DNA of 45,172 bases from Streptomyces sp. ISL-87 (GTDB lineage: Bacteria; Actinomycetota; Actinomycetes; Streptomycetales; Streptomycetaceae). The DNA lies in contig NZ_JAGGOY010000090.1 of the NCBI RefSeq assembly GCF_018614095.1, forward strand, positions 1 through 45,172, given 5' to 3'. Under the pieces are notes generated by a model. The model did no database searches, was not told the origin of the DNA, and worked only from the letters and a program-made list of their open reading frames with translations. The position numbers were made by a program, and so were the translations under genes. Below are positions 1 to 6,400 of this stretch, piece by piece; within the stretch, counting starts at the first letter, position 1; each line of letters begins with the position of its first letter.

Positions 1-285
1 GGGCCGACTCACCAAGCGGATACGGCGTGCCCTCACCCGATCGAGAAGGCCGCGGAAGCGGCTTGGGGCGAGTTCGCAAGGCGCGTGCAGCCGGTCTTTG
101 CTGGCCGAGCTGCCCGTCAGAGGGAACCCGTAGGAGATGAGCCCGAGGCGCCGAATGTCCCGGACCGGGAGTTCCCTGCGTCGGCCGGCCTTGCCGACCT
201 GGCCTACAAGCTCGAGCGCGCCCTGGAGCAGATCGAAGAGCTGCAAGAGCGTGTCGAGCGCCTGGAACGCGGCAACACCGACTGA
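1..285 (+). CDS. C-terminal part of a hypothetical protein with a coiled-coil end
   Basis: The reading frame is open from the first base of the window to a TGA at 283-285, so the gene starts upstream and only about 94 codons are seen. An internal GTG at 85 could also be read as a start, but no ribosome binding site supports it. The last 35 residues (TYKLERALEQIEEL-like heptads rich in Leu, Glu and Arg) look like a coiled coil. The middle is Pro/Glu-rich and probably disordered. I do not recognise the family. It converges on the GntR gene across a hairpin at 304-338. Confidence 0.55.
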   Translation, partial: GPTHQADTACPHPIEKAAEAAWGEFARRVQPVFAGRAARQREPVGDEPEAPNVPDREFPASAGLADLAYKLERALEQIEELQERVERLERGNTD

Positions 286-303
286 GTCCCAAAGAAATGA
301 CCG

Positions 304-338
304 AGCGTCCCAGAGTCGTTCGGCTCAGCGGGGACGCT
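304..338. terminator. Hairpin between convergent genes
   Basis: AGCGTCCC at 304-311 is perfectly complementary to GGGACGCT at 331-338, with a 19-base loop. It lies between the end of the first partial gene and the end of the minus-strand GntR gene, which suits a bidirectional terminator. There is no T-tract, as is common in Streptomyces. Confidence 0.45.
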
Positions 339-351
339 TCGCATCCATGGG

Positions 352-1074
352 TCAGGGCTGGTACTCGTAGCCGATGGTGAAGCGGGGCGGCAGGCACCAT
401 TCCCCGTACTCGATGATCCCCTCCGCGTCCGACCAGCGGTGGGCACCGGCCAGGATCGGGGAACCCACGGGCAGCCCCAGGGCGCTGGCCTCGCGGGCGT
501 CGGCGGGGCGGGCGTGCATATCGTCGCGGGCGTGGGTGATCGTGCGACCAGTCGCTTCGAGGACCCTCGCGGACAACCCATGGTTCCTGCCGGGGGCGGT
601 GTTCAGCAGATCGGGGACCAGGGCGGCGAACGGCGCCGGGTACCAGGTAACCGCGAACACGGTCCGTGTCTTGCCCCGGCCGGCCAGCCACTCTCGCCGC
701 ACCACCTGATCTCCGGCTTCCAGATCGAAGATCTCGGCCACATACAGCGGCGGGGCGATCAGCTCGGCGGCCGTCACCCGGCTCGTCTCACCCTCCGCGA
801 GGAACGACTTCACCCGCTGCACCCTGGCCAGCCGGTCACGCGCCGACAGGGTCCACCTCGGGTCATCTGCGACGAACGTCCCCCTGGGAGTGGTGCGAAT
901 GAAGTTCTCCACCTGGAGAGCTTGCAGCGCCCTCGACACCGTGGCGGCGGCGGCCTGCCACTGCCCGGCGATCTCGCGATTGGTCGGCAGCTTGGCGCCC
1001 GGCTCAAGCTCCCCCGCCAGGATGCGCTCCCGGAAGTGATCCGCGATCTTCGTGAACGTCTTGGTACTGGGCAT
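352..1074 (-). CDS. GntR-family repressor, HutC subfamily (wHTH + UTRA)
   Basis: The product (240 aa) has an N-terminal winged helix (about residues 5-70, with KLPTNREIAGQWQ and ATVSRALQAL as the recognition region) and a C-terminal UTRA ligand-binding domain ending in the typical IIEYGEWCLPP strand. The ATG at 1074 has GGAG about 12 bases upstream. Such regulators are found in Streptomyces beside small accessory ORFs and in integrative elements (KorSA type). Here the next genes are a small ORF and a frameshifted small ORF, so control of an element remnant or a small local operon is plausible. The ligand is unknown. The intergenic region at 1075-1230 carries likely operators. Confidence 0.85.
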   Translation of the reverse strand: MPSTKTFTKIADHFRERILAGELEPGAKLPTNREIAGQWQAAAATVSRALQALQVENFIRTTPRGTFVADDPRWTLSARDRLARVQRVKSFLAEGETSRVTAAELIAPPLYVAEIFDLEAGDQVVRREWLAGRGKTRTVFAVTWYPAPFAALVPDLLNTAPGRNHGLSARVLEATGRTITHARDDMHARPADAREASALGLPVGSPILAGAHRWSDAEGIIEYGEWCLPPRFTIGYEYQP

Positions 1075-1119
1075 GAGGTATGCCTCTCCAGTCAGTTGAC
1101 GCGCTGTCAGTCAGAGCAC

Positions 1120-1197
1120 ACTAGTGCACTACGAACCGTAGCGGGAGTGCTTCGGCCACTCGAATACTGAACTAGAGCACCGACCTGTCAACAGGTC
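1120..1197. promoter_or_regulatory. Operator candidates between the GntR gene and the small ORFs
   Basis: Two direct copies of ACTAG(T/A)GCAC start at 1120 and 1171, 51 bp apart (close to five helical turns). The first contains the palindrome CACTAGTG. A separate perfect inverted repeat, GACCTGT-CA-ACAGGTC, lies at 1182-1197. The arrangement in a divergent intergenic region suggests autoregulation by the GntR protein plus control of the ORF at 1231. This is inference from symmetry and spacing. Confidence 0.4.
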
Positions 1198-1230
1198 AGC
1201 CATGTGATGTTCGAAGGGTGGCGACGCACC

Positions 1231-1428
1231 ATGAGTGAGCCGACCAGGTATTCGACTGCGCCTGTTGAACTGCCGTTGCGCCTGAAGCCTGATCCGACGC
1301 CCGTCGAGGGCTGCGCGGGCTGCACCGAACTGGCCAACGTCCGCGACCGCGCACGCGTAGTCGGCGACATGGCGACGGTGACCGACTGCAATGTCTACAT
1401 GCGACGCCACCCCGAGGGTCACCAGTGA
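1231..1428 (+). CDS. Small conserved-type protein with a CAGC motif, unknown function
   Basis: This is a 65-residue protein starting MSEPTRYSTAP, with Cys in CAGC (about residues 28-31) and another Cys near the C-terminus. The ATG at 1231 is preceded by GAAGGGTGG at 1213-1221. An in-frame ATG at 1204 would add nine residues but has no clear ribosome binding site. The stop overlaps the GTG of the next ORF (GTGA at 1425-1428), so the two are translationally coupled. I recognise the general type as common in Streptomyces near GntR or HTH regulators but cannot assign a function. Confidence 0.6.
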   Translation: MSEPTRYSTAPVELPLRLKPDPTPVEGCAGCTELANVRDRARVVGDMATVTDCNVYMRRHPEGHQ

Positions 1429-1620
1429 GCACCCGCGCCGTATACCGGCACGTCGCCCACACCATCCGGCACGTCCCCGAAGGCGGCGTCGCCTACGAAA
1501 CGTTATGCGTGACCGAGGGTGCGACGCCGAATCCGGCCCACACGACGAGCAGGAAGCAGCGCAGGACTGGGCACTTCGGCACACTGGAAGAACCGGCCAC
1601 GTGATCGGCGAGGGGCAGTG
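1425..1620 (+). pseudogene. Frameshifted small protein, DUF7848-like
   Basis: From the GTG at 1425 the frame encodes VSTRAVYRHV and continues to YETLCVTEG, then loses sense and stops at a TGA near 1602. In another frame the sequence picks up at about 1515 with CDAESGPHDEQEAAQDWALR and then HTGRTGH, which is the expected continuation of this small Streptomyces family (Cys near the middle, W-A-x-x-H, TGH near the end). Adding one base near 1514 joins the two parts. The usual C-terminus after TGH also appears to be lost, since the sequence runs toward the regulator gene. It is either a true decaying gene or a sequencing error. Confidence 0.55.
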
Positions 1621-1631
1621 CAGGGCCCTCG

Positions 1632-2342
1632 CTAGAGGCTTGAGCCGAGGCCGCCCGGGGTGCGGCCTACCGGTTCGTCGCGGCCCTGGGCCCAGAGGGA
1701 GCGGACGTGGCCGAGGTGGCGGGTCATGCAGGCCTCGGCGGCCTCCGCGTCGCCGCTGAGCATCAGGTCCAGCAGTTCGACGTGCTCCTCGGCGGAGGAG
1801 ACCAGCTTGCCGGCCTCGTCCAGGCCGGTCAGGCCGTAGAGGCGGGAACGCTTGCGGAGGTCGCCGACGGTTTCGACCAGGCGGTCGTTGCCTGACAGCG
1901 CCAGCAGGGCGAGGTGGAAGCGGCGGTCCGCTTCCAGGTAGCCGATGAGGTTGTGTTCGCGGGCGCTGGTGACGATCTCCTCGGCGAAGGGGCGCAGCGC
2001 CTCCAGCTGTTCCGGCGTGGCGATCTTCGTGATCCGGCCGATGGTCGGGACCTCGATCATCGTGCGCAGTTCGGTGTACTGGTCCAGGTCGCGCTCGCTG
2101 ACCTCGGTGATCCGGAAACCCTTGTTGCGGACCGGTTCCACCAGGCCCTCGCGGGCCAGGTCGAGCATCGCCTCGCGGACCGGGGTGGCGGAGACGCCGA
2201 GTTCGGCGGCCAGACCGGGCGCCGAGTAGACGTTGCCGGGCCGGAGTTCGCCCGCTATCAGGGCTGCTCGGAGGGCATGGCCGACCTGGTCCCGGAGCCG
2301 TTCCTGGGCCTTGATGAGACTGTGCTGCTTCAGGTCACCCAT
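1632..2342 (-). CDS. FCD-domain GntR regulator, likely hydroxyproline/collagen-peptide regulator
   Basis: This is a 236-residue FadR/FCD-type GntR protein. The winged helix is at about residues 10-80 (AAELGVSATPVREAMLDLAR), followed by the all-helical FCD ligand domain with its metal-site residues (D..H type, ADRRFHLALLALSGN; later EEHVELLDLM and TRHLGHV). The ATG at 2342 is chosen because GGAGG sits 8 bases upstream; the frame continues upstream but without support. It is the last gene of the hydroxyproline operon, 56 bp after the reductase gene. FCD regulators usually respond to small carboxylates, so a hydroxyproline intermediate is a reasonable guess for the ligand. An operator-like palindrome lies just upstream. 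Confidence 0.85.
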   Translation of the reverse strand: MGDLKQHSLIKAQERLRDQVGHALRAALIAGELRPGNVYSAPGLAAELGVSATPVREAMLDLAREGLVEPVRNKGFRITEVSERDLDQYTELRTMIEVPTIGRITKIATPEQLEALRPFAEEIVTSAREHNLIGYLEADRRFHLALLALSGNDRLVETVGDLRKRSRLYGLTGLDEAGKLVSSAEEHVELLDLMLSGDAEAAEACMTRHLGHVRSLWAQGRDEPVGRTPGGLGSSL

Positions 2343-2387
2343 TGCTTTTCCTCCGAGACCCCTCACACCACCGGCGTGCAGAGGAAC

Positions 2388-2410
2388 AGCGTACAATGTC
2401 ACGTTACGCT
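2388..2410. promoter_or_regulatory. Operator-like inverted repeat upstream of the FCD-GntR gene
   Basis: The arms AGCGTA (2388-2393) and TACGCT (2405-2410) are perfectly complementary and enclose AATGTCACGTT (2395-2405), which is nearly symmetric about its central C. The core AATGTCAC recurs upstream of the deaminase gene and, with variation, the D-hydroxyproline dehydrogenase and collagenase/peptidase genes. Its position overlaps the end of the preceding gene and the regulator promoter, which suits autoregulation. Confidence 0.5.
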
Positions 2411-3352
2411 GCTCCTCCCGGTGGCTCCGGTAGCGCGGTACATCGCCACCGCCACAGCGAGATCTTCCCAGGCCATGCCCACGCTCTTGAAGAGCTGTGG
2501 ACAACTTGGCCGCCCCGCCGTCGGCATTCGCCCCGCGACCAGGTCGGCGAGGGTGCCGGTGATATGACCGGGGCCGATGGCGCCTTCCGACTCCGGGACC
2601 AGCAGGTCGCCCGCCTCGCGCAGCGCCGCCGCGCGCGATTCGACGTACACGGCCGCGCGGCGCACCAGCGCCGTGTCCGTTTCGCGGGCCTCCGGCTCGT
2701 GCGAGCCCACCGCGACGACCACCGCGCCGGCGGGCACCAGACGCCCGTCGAAGAGGGGGGTGCGAGCGGTCGTACAGCAGATGACCAGGTCGGCGCCCGC
2801 GACATCGGCCGGGGTGCCGGTACGGGCGGACACCCCGAGCGTCCTGGCGTGGGCGGCGAGTTTCTCCGCGCCCACCGGGTCGCGGGCTACGACGATGGCC
2901 CGTGACAACTCCCTTACCGCGAGCACCGCTTCGAGGTGGCCGTATGCCTGGGGGCCGGAGCCGAACAGCACCAGCCGCAGGGGCGGGCCGCCCGGGGCCA
3001 GGTACCGCAGTGCGAGGGCGGATACCGCCGGGGTGCGCAGGGCGGTCAGGGCCGCGCCGTCGAGGAGGGCCAGCGGGCGCAGGGTGGGGCCGTCGAGCAG
3101 GAGGTAGGAGCCGGTGATGCGGGGCAGGCCCCGCTCCGGGTTGGCGGGCGCGACCCCGGCGATCTTCACCCCGGCGTACGCCCCCGACGCGACCGGCATC
3201 AGCAGCAACTCCCCGCCGGGGACGGGGAGGGCGGTGCGCGGCGGGTCCGTCTCCGGGTCGTGTCCGGCGCGCAGGGCGTCGGCCAGTGCGTCCGCCGCCG
3301 CGGCCGGGGTGAGGAGTGCGGACATCTCGTCGGCGGACAGCTGCGGGATCAC
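2399..3352 (-). CDS. Ornithine cyclodeaminase/mu-crystallin family reductase, probable 1-pyrroline-2-carboxylate reductase
   Basis: This 317-aa protein has the OCD family layout: an N-terminal substrate domain (LPVPGGELLLMPV, AGVKIAGVAPANP with the conserved Lys), then a Rossmann fold (LVLFGSGPQAYGHLEAV, about residues 128-145) and an ICCTT segment. Family members reduce cyclic imines or deaminate ornithine. The GTG start at 3352 overlaps the stop of the preceding proline-racemase-family gene. That coupling fits the known pairing of trans-3-hydroxyproline dehydratase with a pyrroline-2-carboxylate reductase that yields L-proline. True ornithine cyclodeaminase is the alternative. The context makes the reductase more likely. 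Confidence 0.75.
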   Translation of the reverse strand: MIPQLSADEMSALLTPAAAADALADALRAGHDPETDPPRTALPVPGGELLLMPVASGAYAGVKIAGVAPANPERGLPRITGSYLLLDGPTLRPLALLDGAALTALRTPAVSALALRYLAPGGPPLRLVLFGSGPQAYGHLEAVLAVRELSRAIVVARDPVGAEKLAAHARTLGVSARTGTPADVAGADLVICCTTARTPLFDGRLVPAGAVVVAVGSHEPEARETDTALVRRAAVYVESRAAALREAGDLLVPESEGAIGPGHITGTLADLVAGRMPTAGRPSCPQLFKSVGMAWEDLAVAVAMYRATGATGRSSVT

Positions 3353-4383
3353 AGGAGGAAGCCCGCGCCGAGGGCGTCGTTGGGGTCGACGGCGAAGGTG
3401 TGCTCGCCGGTGCGGTACGCAGTGCCGGTGACCTCCGTGATCAGGCCGTCGGCGGATGGCCCGGGGAGCGCCCGGCCCGTGAACACCGTGCCCACCACCG
3501 ATTCGTGCAGCAGGTCCTCGCCCGGCCCGAGCCGCCCGTCCTCCGCCAGCAGCGCGAGCCGCGCCGAGGTACCGGAGCCGCAGGGCGAGCGGTCGGTCTG
3601 CCCGTCGGCGAAGACGGTGACGTTGCGCTGGTGCGGCCCGAAGGGGGTGTCGGGCAGCTCCTCGTACAGGATCACCCCGTAGACCCCGGACAGCAGCGGG
3701 CCCCCGGGGTGCCAGGTGCCGGGGTGGGTGGCCAGCGCGGCGCGGATCTCCTGCCCGGCTCGTACGAGTTCGGGCAGCGCGGCCCTGGACACCTCCAGGC
3801 CGAGGTCCCGGGCGGCGACGGAGGCGTAACAGGCACCCGCGTGGGCGATGTCCACCTCCGCGAGCCCCAGCGTGGTGGCGACGGGCACCTTGCGGGCGCT
3901 GACCCGGGCCGGGACGTTGCGGAAGGTGACACCGGTGGTGCGGCCGCCGTCCCGGTGCACGGTGGCGGTGACCCGCCCGGAGGGTACGTCGATACGCACC
4001 TGGGCGTCACCGTCGTCGGGGGCGGCGACCCGGCCGGTGTCCACGGCCCAGGCGCCGAGCGCCATGGTGCCGTGCCCGCAGGCGGTGGAGTAGCCGTCCT
4101 TGTGCCAGAACAGCACCCCGAAGTGGGCCCCGTCGTCGTCCGGGGGCACGACGAACCCGCCGTACATCCCCGCGTGCCCGCGCGGCTCCTGCACCAGCAG
4201 GCGCCGTACGTCGTCCAGCGCGCCCCGGCGCGGGGCGGTCCCGGAGCCTCCCGGGCCGATCGCGGTGGCGCAGCGCTCGGCGACGGTGTCCCCGGGGACG
4301 GGCGGGATGCCCGCGGAGGCGACGTCGACGATCCGGAAAGGCTCGCCCGCGGTGTGGTAGTCGGTGGTGCTGACGCTGGTCAC
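3349..4383 (-). CDS. Proline racemase superfamily enzyme, probable trans-3-hydroxy-L-proline dehydratase
   Basis: The 344-residue protein begins VTSVSTTDYHTAGEPFRIV and carries both superfamily active-site segments, ACGHGT with Cys102 and DRSPCGSGTSA with Cys268. The GTG at 4383 overlaps the stop of the upstream epimerase (GTGA), so the two paralogues are translationally coupled. The HKDGYSTACGH and ALGAWAVDTG segments resemble the dehydratase branch, but that branch usually has Thr in place of the second Cys, and a Cys/Cys pair is normal for epimerases and racemases. Its partner downstream is an OCD-family reductase, which supports the dehydratase route (3-hydroxyproline to pyrroline-2-carboxylate). 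Proline or 3-hydroxyproline epimerase activity is possible. Confidence 0.7.
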   Translation of the reverse strand: MTSVSTTDYHTAGEPFRIVDVASAGIPPVPGDTVAERCATAIGPGGSGTAPRRGALDDVRRLLVQEPRGHAGMYGGFVVPPDDDGAHFGVLFWHKDGYSTACGHGTMALGAWAVDTGRVAAPDDGDAQVRIDVPSGRVTATVHRDGGRTTGVTFRNVPARVSARKVPVATTLGLAEVDIAHAGACYASVAARDLGLEVSRAALPELVRAGQEIRAALATHPGTWHPGGPLLSGVYGVILYEELPDTPFGPHQRNVTVFADGQTDRSPCGSGTSARLALLAEDGRLGPGEDLLHESVVGTVFTGRALPGPSADGLITEVTGTAYRTGEHTFAVDPNDALGAGFLL

Positions 4384-5384
4384 AACAGGAACCCTCCGGG
4401 GAACGGGTCGGACGGGTCGAGGAAGTACTGGGCGGTGCCGGTGACCCACGCGCGCCCGGTGACGGTGGGGACGACGGCCGGGAGCCCGCCGACGGTGGTC
4501 TCCTCGATCAGCCGGCCGGTGAACTCGGTGCCGATGAAGGACTCGTTGACGAAGTCCGCGCCGAGCTCCAGCAGGCCGCGGGCGTGCAGCTGGGCCATGC
4601 GCGCGCTGGTCCCCGTACCGCAGGGCGAGCGGTCGAACCAGCCCGGGTGGATGGCCATGGCGTGCCGGGAGCGGCGGGCGTCGGAGCCGGGGGCGGCGAG
4701 GTAGACGTGCTTGACCCCGGCGATGGACGGGTTCTCGGGGTGGACGGGCCGGTCGCCGGAGGCGTTGATCGCGTCCATGATCGCCAGCCCGGCGGCGAGC
4801 AGGTCGTCCTTGCGGTCCCGGTCGAAGGGGAGCCCGAGGGCGTCGAGTTCGACGAAGGCGTAGAAGTTGCCGCCGTAGGCGAGGTCGTAGGTGACCGTGC
4901 CGAAGCCGGGGACGTCGGCCTTCAGGTCGAGCCCGACGCAGAAGGCCGGGACGTTGGTGAACGTGACGGCCTTGGCCGCGCCGTCCTCCACCCGGACGTC
5001 CACGCTCACCAGCCCGGCGGGGGTGTCGAGCCGGACGGTGGTGACCGGCTCGACGGCCGGCACCATCCCGGTCTCGACCAGGACGGTGGCGACCCCGATG
5101 GTCCCGTGCCCGCACATCGGCAGCAGGCCCGACACCTCGATGTAGAGCACGCCGAAGTCGGCGTCGGGCCGGGTGGGGGGCTGGAGGACGGCGCCGCTCA
5201 TCGCGGAGTGCCCGCGCGGCTCGTACATGAGCAGGGTGCGGACGTGGTCCATGTGCTCGATGAAGTGGAGCCGCTTCTCGGCCATGGTGGCGCCGGGGAT
5301 CACCCCGATTCCCCCGGTGATCACCCGGGTCGGCATGCCCTCGGTGTGCGAGTCCACCGCGTGGTAGATGTGGCGCGTGCGCAT
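4380..5384 (-). CDS. 4-hydroxyproline 2-epimerase (proline racemase superfamily)
   Basis: This 334-aa cytoplasmic enzyme is expected to convert trans-4-hydroxy-L-proline to cis-4-hydroxy-D-proline through two catalytic cysteines. Both are visible: Cys91 in MCGHGT and Cys255 in DRSPCGTGTSA. The length and the paired VDSHTEGMPTR start are typical. The ATG at 5384 follows a G-rich binding site (GGGGGGAC) and lies 17 bp after the deaminase gene. Neighbouring D-hydroxyproline dehydrogenase subunits and the DapA-family deaminase make the 4-hydroxyproline role more likely than proline racemase. Confidence 0.82.
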   Translation of the reverse strand: MRTRHIYHAVDSHTEGMPTRVITGGIGVIPGATMAEKRLHFIEHMDHVRTLLMYEPRGHSAMSGAVLQPPTRPDADFGVLYIEVSGLLPMCGHGTIGVATVLVETGMVPAVEPVTTVRLDTPAGLVSVDVRVEDGAAKAVTFTNVPAFCVGLDLKADVPGFGTVTYDLAYGGNFYAFVELDALGLPFDRDRKDDLLAAGLAIMDAINASGDRPVHPENPSIAGVKHVYLAAPGSDARRSRHAMAIHPGWFDRSPCGTGTSARMAQLHARGLLELGADFVNESFIGTEFTGRLIEETTVGGLPAVVPTVTGRAWVTGTAQYFLDPSDPFPGGFLL

Positions 5385-5401
5385 GGGGTCCCCCCGGTCG
5401 G

Positions 5402-6325
5402 CTAGTTGAGGCCCTCGGCGAGGGCCTTCTCGGTCGCGGCGCGGACGGCCGCCTCGATCTCCCCCGTGAGCGGGAAGCGCGGCGGGCGGGTGGCGCCGCC
5501 GGGGCGGCCGGCCAGGTCCATGGAGAGCTTGATGGCCTGGACGAACTCGGTCTTGGAGTCCCAGCGGAGCAGCGAGTGCAGGGACTTGTAGAGCGGCAGG
5601 GCGGTGGCGAGGTCGCCGGCGACGGCGGCCCGGTAGAGGGTGGCGCAGGACTGGGGCAGCGCGTTGGGGTAGCCCGCGATCCAGCCGACCGCGCCCGCGA
5701 GGGCCAGCTCCAGCAGGACGTCGTCGGCGCCGATGAGCAGGTCGAGTCCGGGGGCGAGTTCGGCGATCTCGTAGGCGCGGCGGACGTCCCCGCTGAACTC
5801 CTTGACGGCGACGATGCTGCCGTCGCCGTGGAGGCGGGCGAGCAGGGCCGGCGTCAGGTCCACCTTGGTGTCTATGGGGTTGTTGTACGCGACGACGGGC
5901 AGCCCGGCCCCGGCGACCTCGGCGTAGTGGGCGCGTACGGTCTGCTCGTCGGCGCGGAAGGCGTTCGGGGGCAGCAGCAGGACGGAGCCCGCGCCCGCGT
6001 CGGCGGCCTGGGCGGCCCAGCGGCGGGCCTCGGCGCTCCCGTAGGCGGCGACACCGGGCATGACGCGGGCGCCGTCGCCCGCGGCCTCGACCGCGGTGCG
6101 GACGACCCGCGCGCGCTCCTCGTCGGTGAGGGTCTGGTACTCCCCGAGGGAGCCGTTGGGGACGACGCCGTCGCAGCCGTTGGCGATCAGCCAGGCCACG
6201 TGTTCGGCGTACGCGTCGTAGTCGACGGTGAGGTCCTCGCGCAGGGGCAGCGCGGTGGCGACCATGATGCCGTGCCAGGGGCGGGTGCGGGTGGCGGCGG
6301 GCGCGGGGGTGTGCGCGTGGGTCAT
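5402..6325 (-). CDS. DapA-family lyase, probable 1-pyrroline-4-hydroxy-2-carboxylate deaminase
   Basis: This is a 307-residue class I aldolase-fold protein. The Schiff-base lysine is Lys175 in AVKEFSGD and the catalytic Tyr is Tyr147 in VVAYNNP; NGSLGEY (about 57-63) corresponds to the carboxylate-binding loop. In hydroxyproline catabolism this family opens and deaminates pyrroline-4-hydroxy-2-carboxylate to 2-oxoglutarate semialdehyde and ammonia. The ATG at 6325 is preferred over an upstream in-frame ATG (6382) because it has GGGAG about 8 bases before it. It is the first gene of a five-gene minus-strand operon with its own promoter. Confidence 0.8.
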   Translation of the reverse strand: MTHAHTPAPAATRTRPWHGIMVATALPLREDLTVDYDAYAEHVAWLIANGCDGVVPNGSLGEYQTLTDEERARVVRTAVEAAGDGARVMPGVAAYGSAEARRWAAQAADAGAGSVLLLPPNAFRADEQTVRAHYAEVAGAGLPVVAYNNPIDTKVDLTPALLARLHGDGSIVAVKEFSGDVRRAYEIAELAPGLDLLIGADDVLLELALAGAVGWIAGYPNALPQSCATLYRAAVAGDLATALPLYKSLHSLLRWDSKTEFVQAIKLSMDLAGRPGGATRPPRFPLTGEIEAAVRAATEKALAEGLN

Positions 6326-6345
6326 GAGAGAGCTCCCTAGAGTGG

Positions 6346-6382
6346 TGTGTGACATTTTACTAGGGGTGCGAGGCGGCCACAA
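6346..6382 (-). promoter_or_regulatory. Promoter and operator of the deaminase-epimerase operon
   Basis: On the minus strand, TTGTGG (6377-6382) and TAAAAT (6354-6359) are separated by 17 bp and suit a housekeeping sigma promoter. Overlapping the -10 and the likely transcription start is AATGTCACACA (6346-6356), which matches the shared operator core AATGTCAC. Repressor binding there would block initiation. Confidence 0.5.
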
Positions 6383-6400
6383 GGGTCCGGACGTGCCGGA

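Noticed and set aside
1..1630. Attachment site or tRNA of an integrated element at the left end
   Set aside because: The GntR and small ORFs suggest an element remnant, but I found no tRNA, integrase or direct repeat to support an attachment site.
4380..5384. Proline racemase as the specific call
   Set aside because: The Cys/Cys motif fits both, but three D-hydroxyproline dehydrogenase subunits and the deaminase next to it favour the 4-hydroxyproline epimerase. It is kept as an alternative only.
5402..6325. 4-hydroxy-tetrahydrodipicolinate synthase (lysine pathway)
   Set aside because: The family fold is the same, but the gene is the head of the hydroxyproline operon and has no lysine-pathway neighbours.
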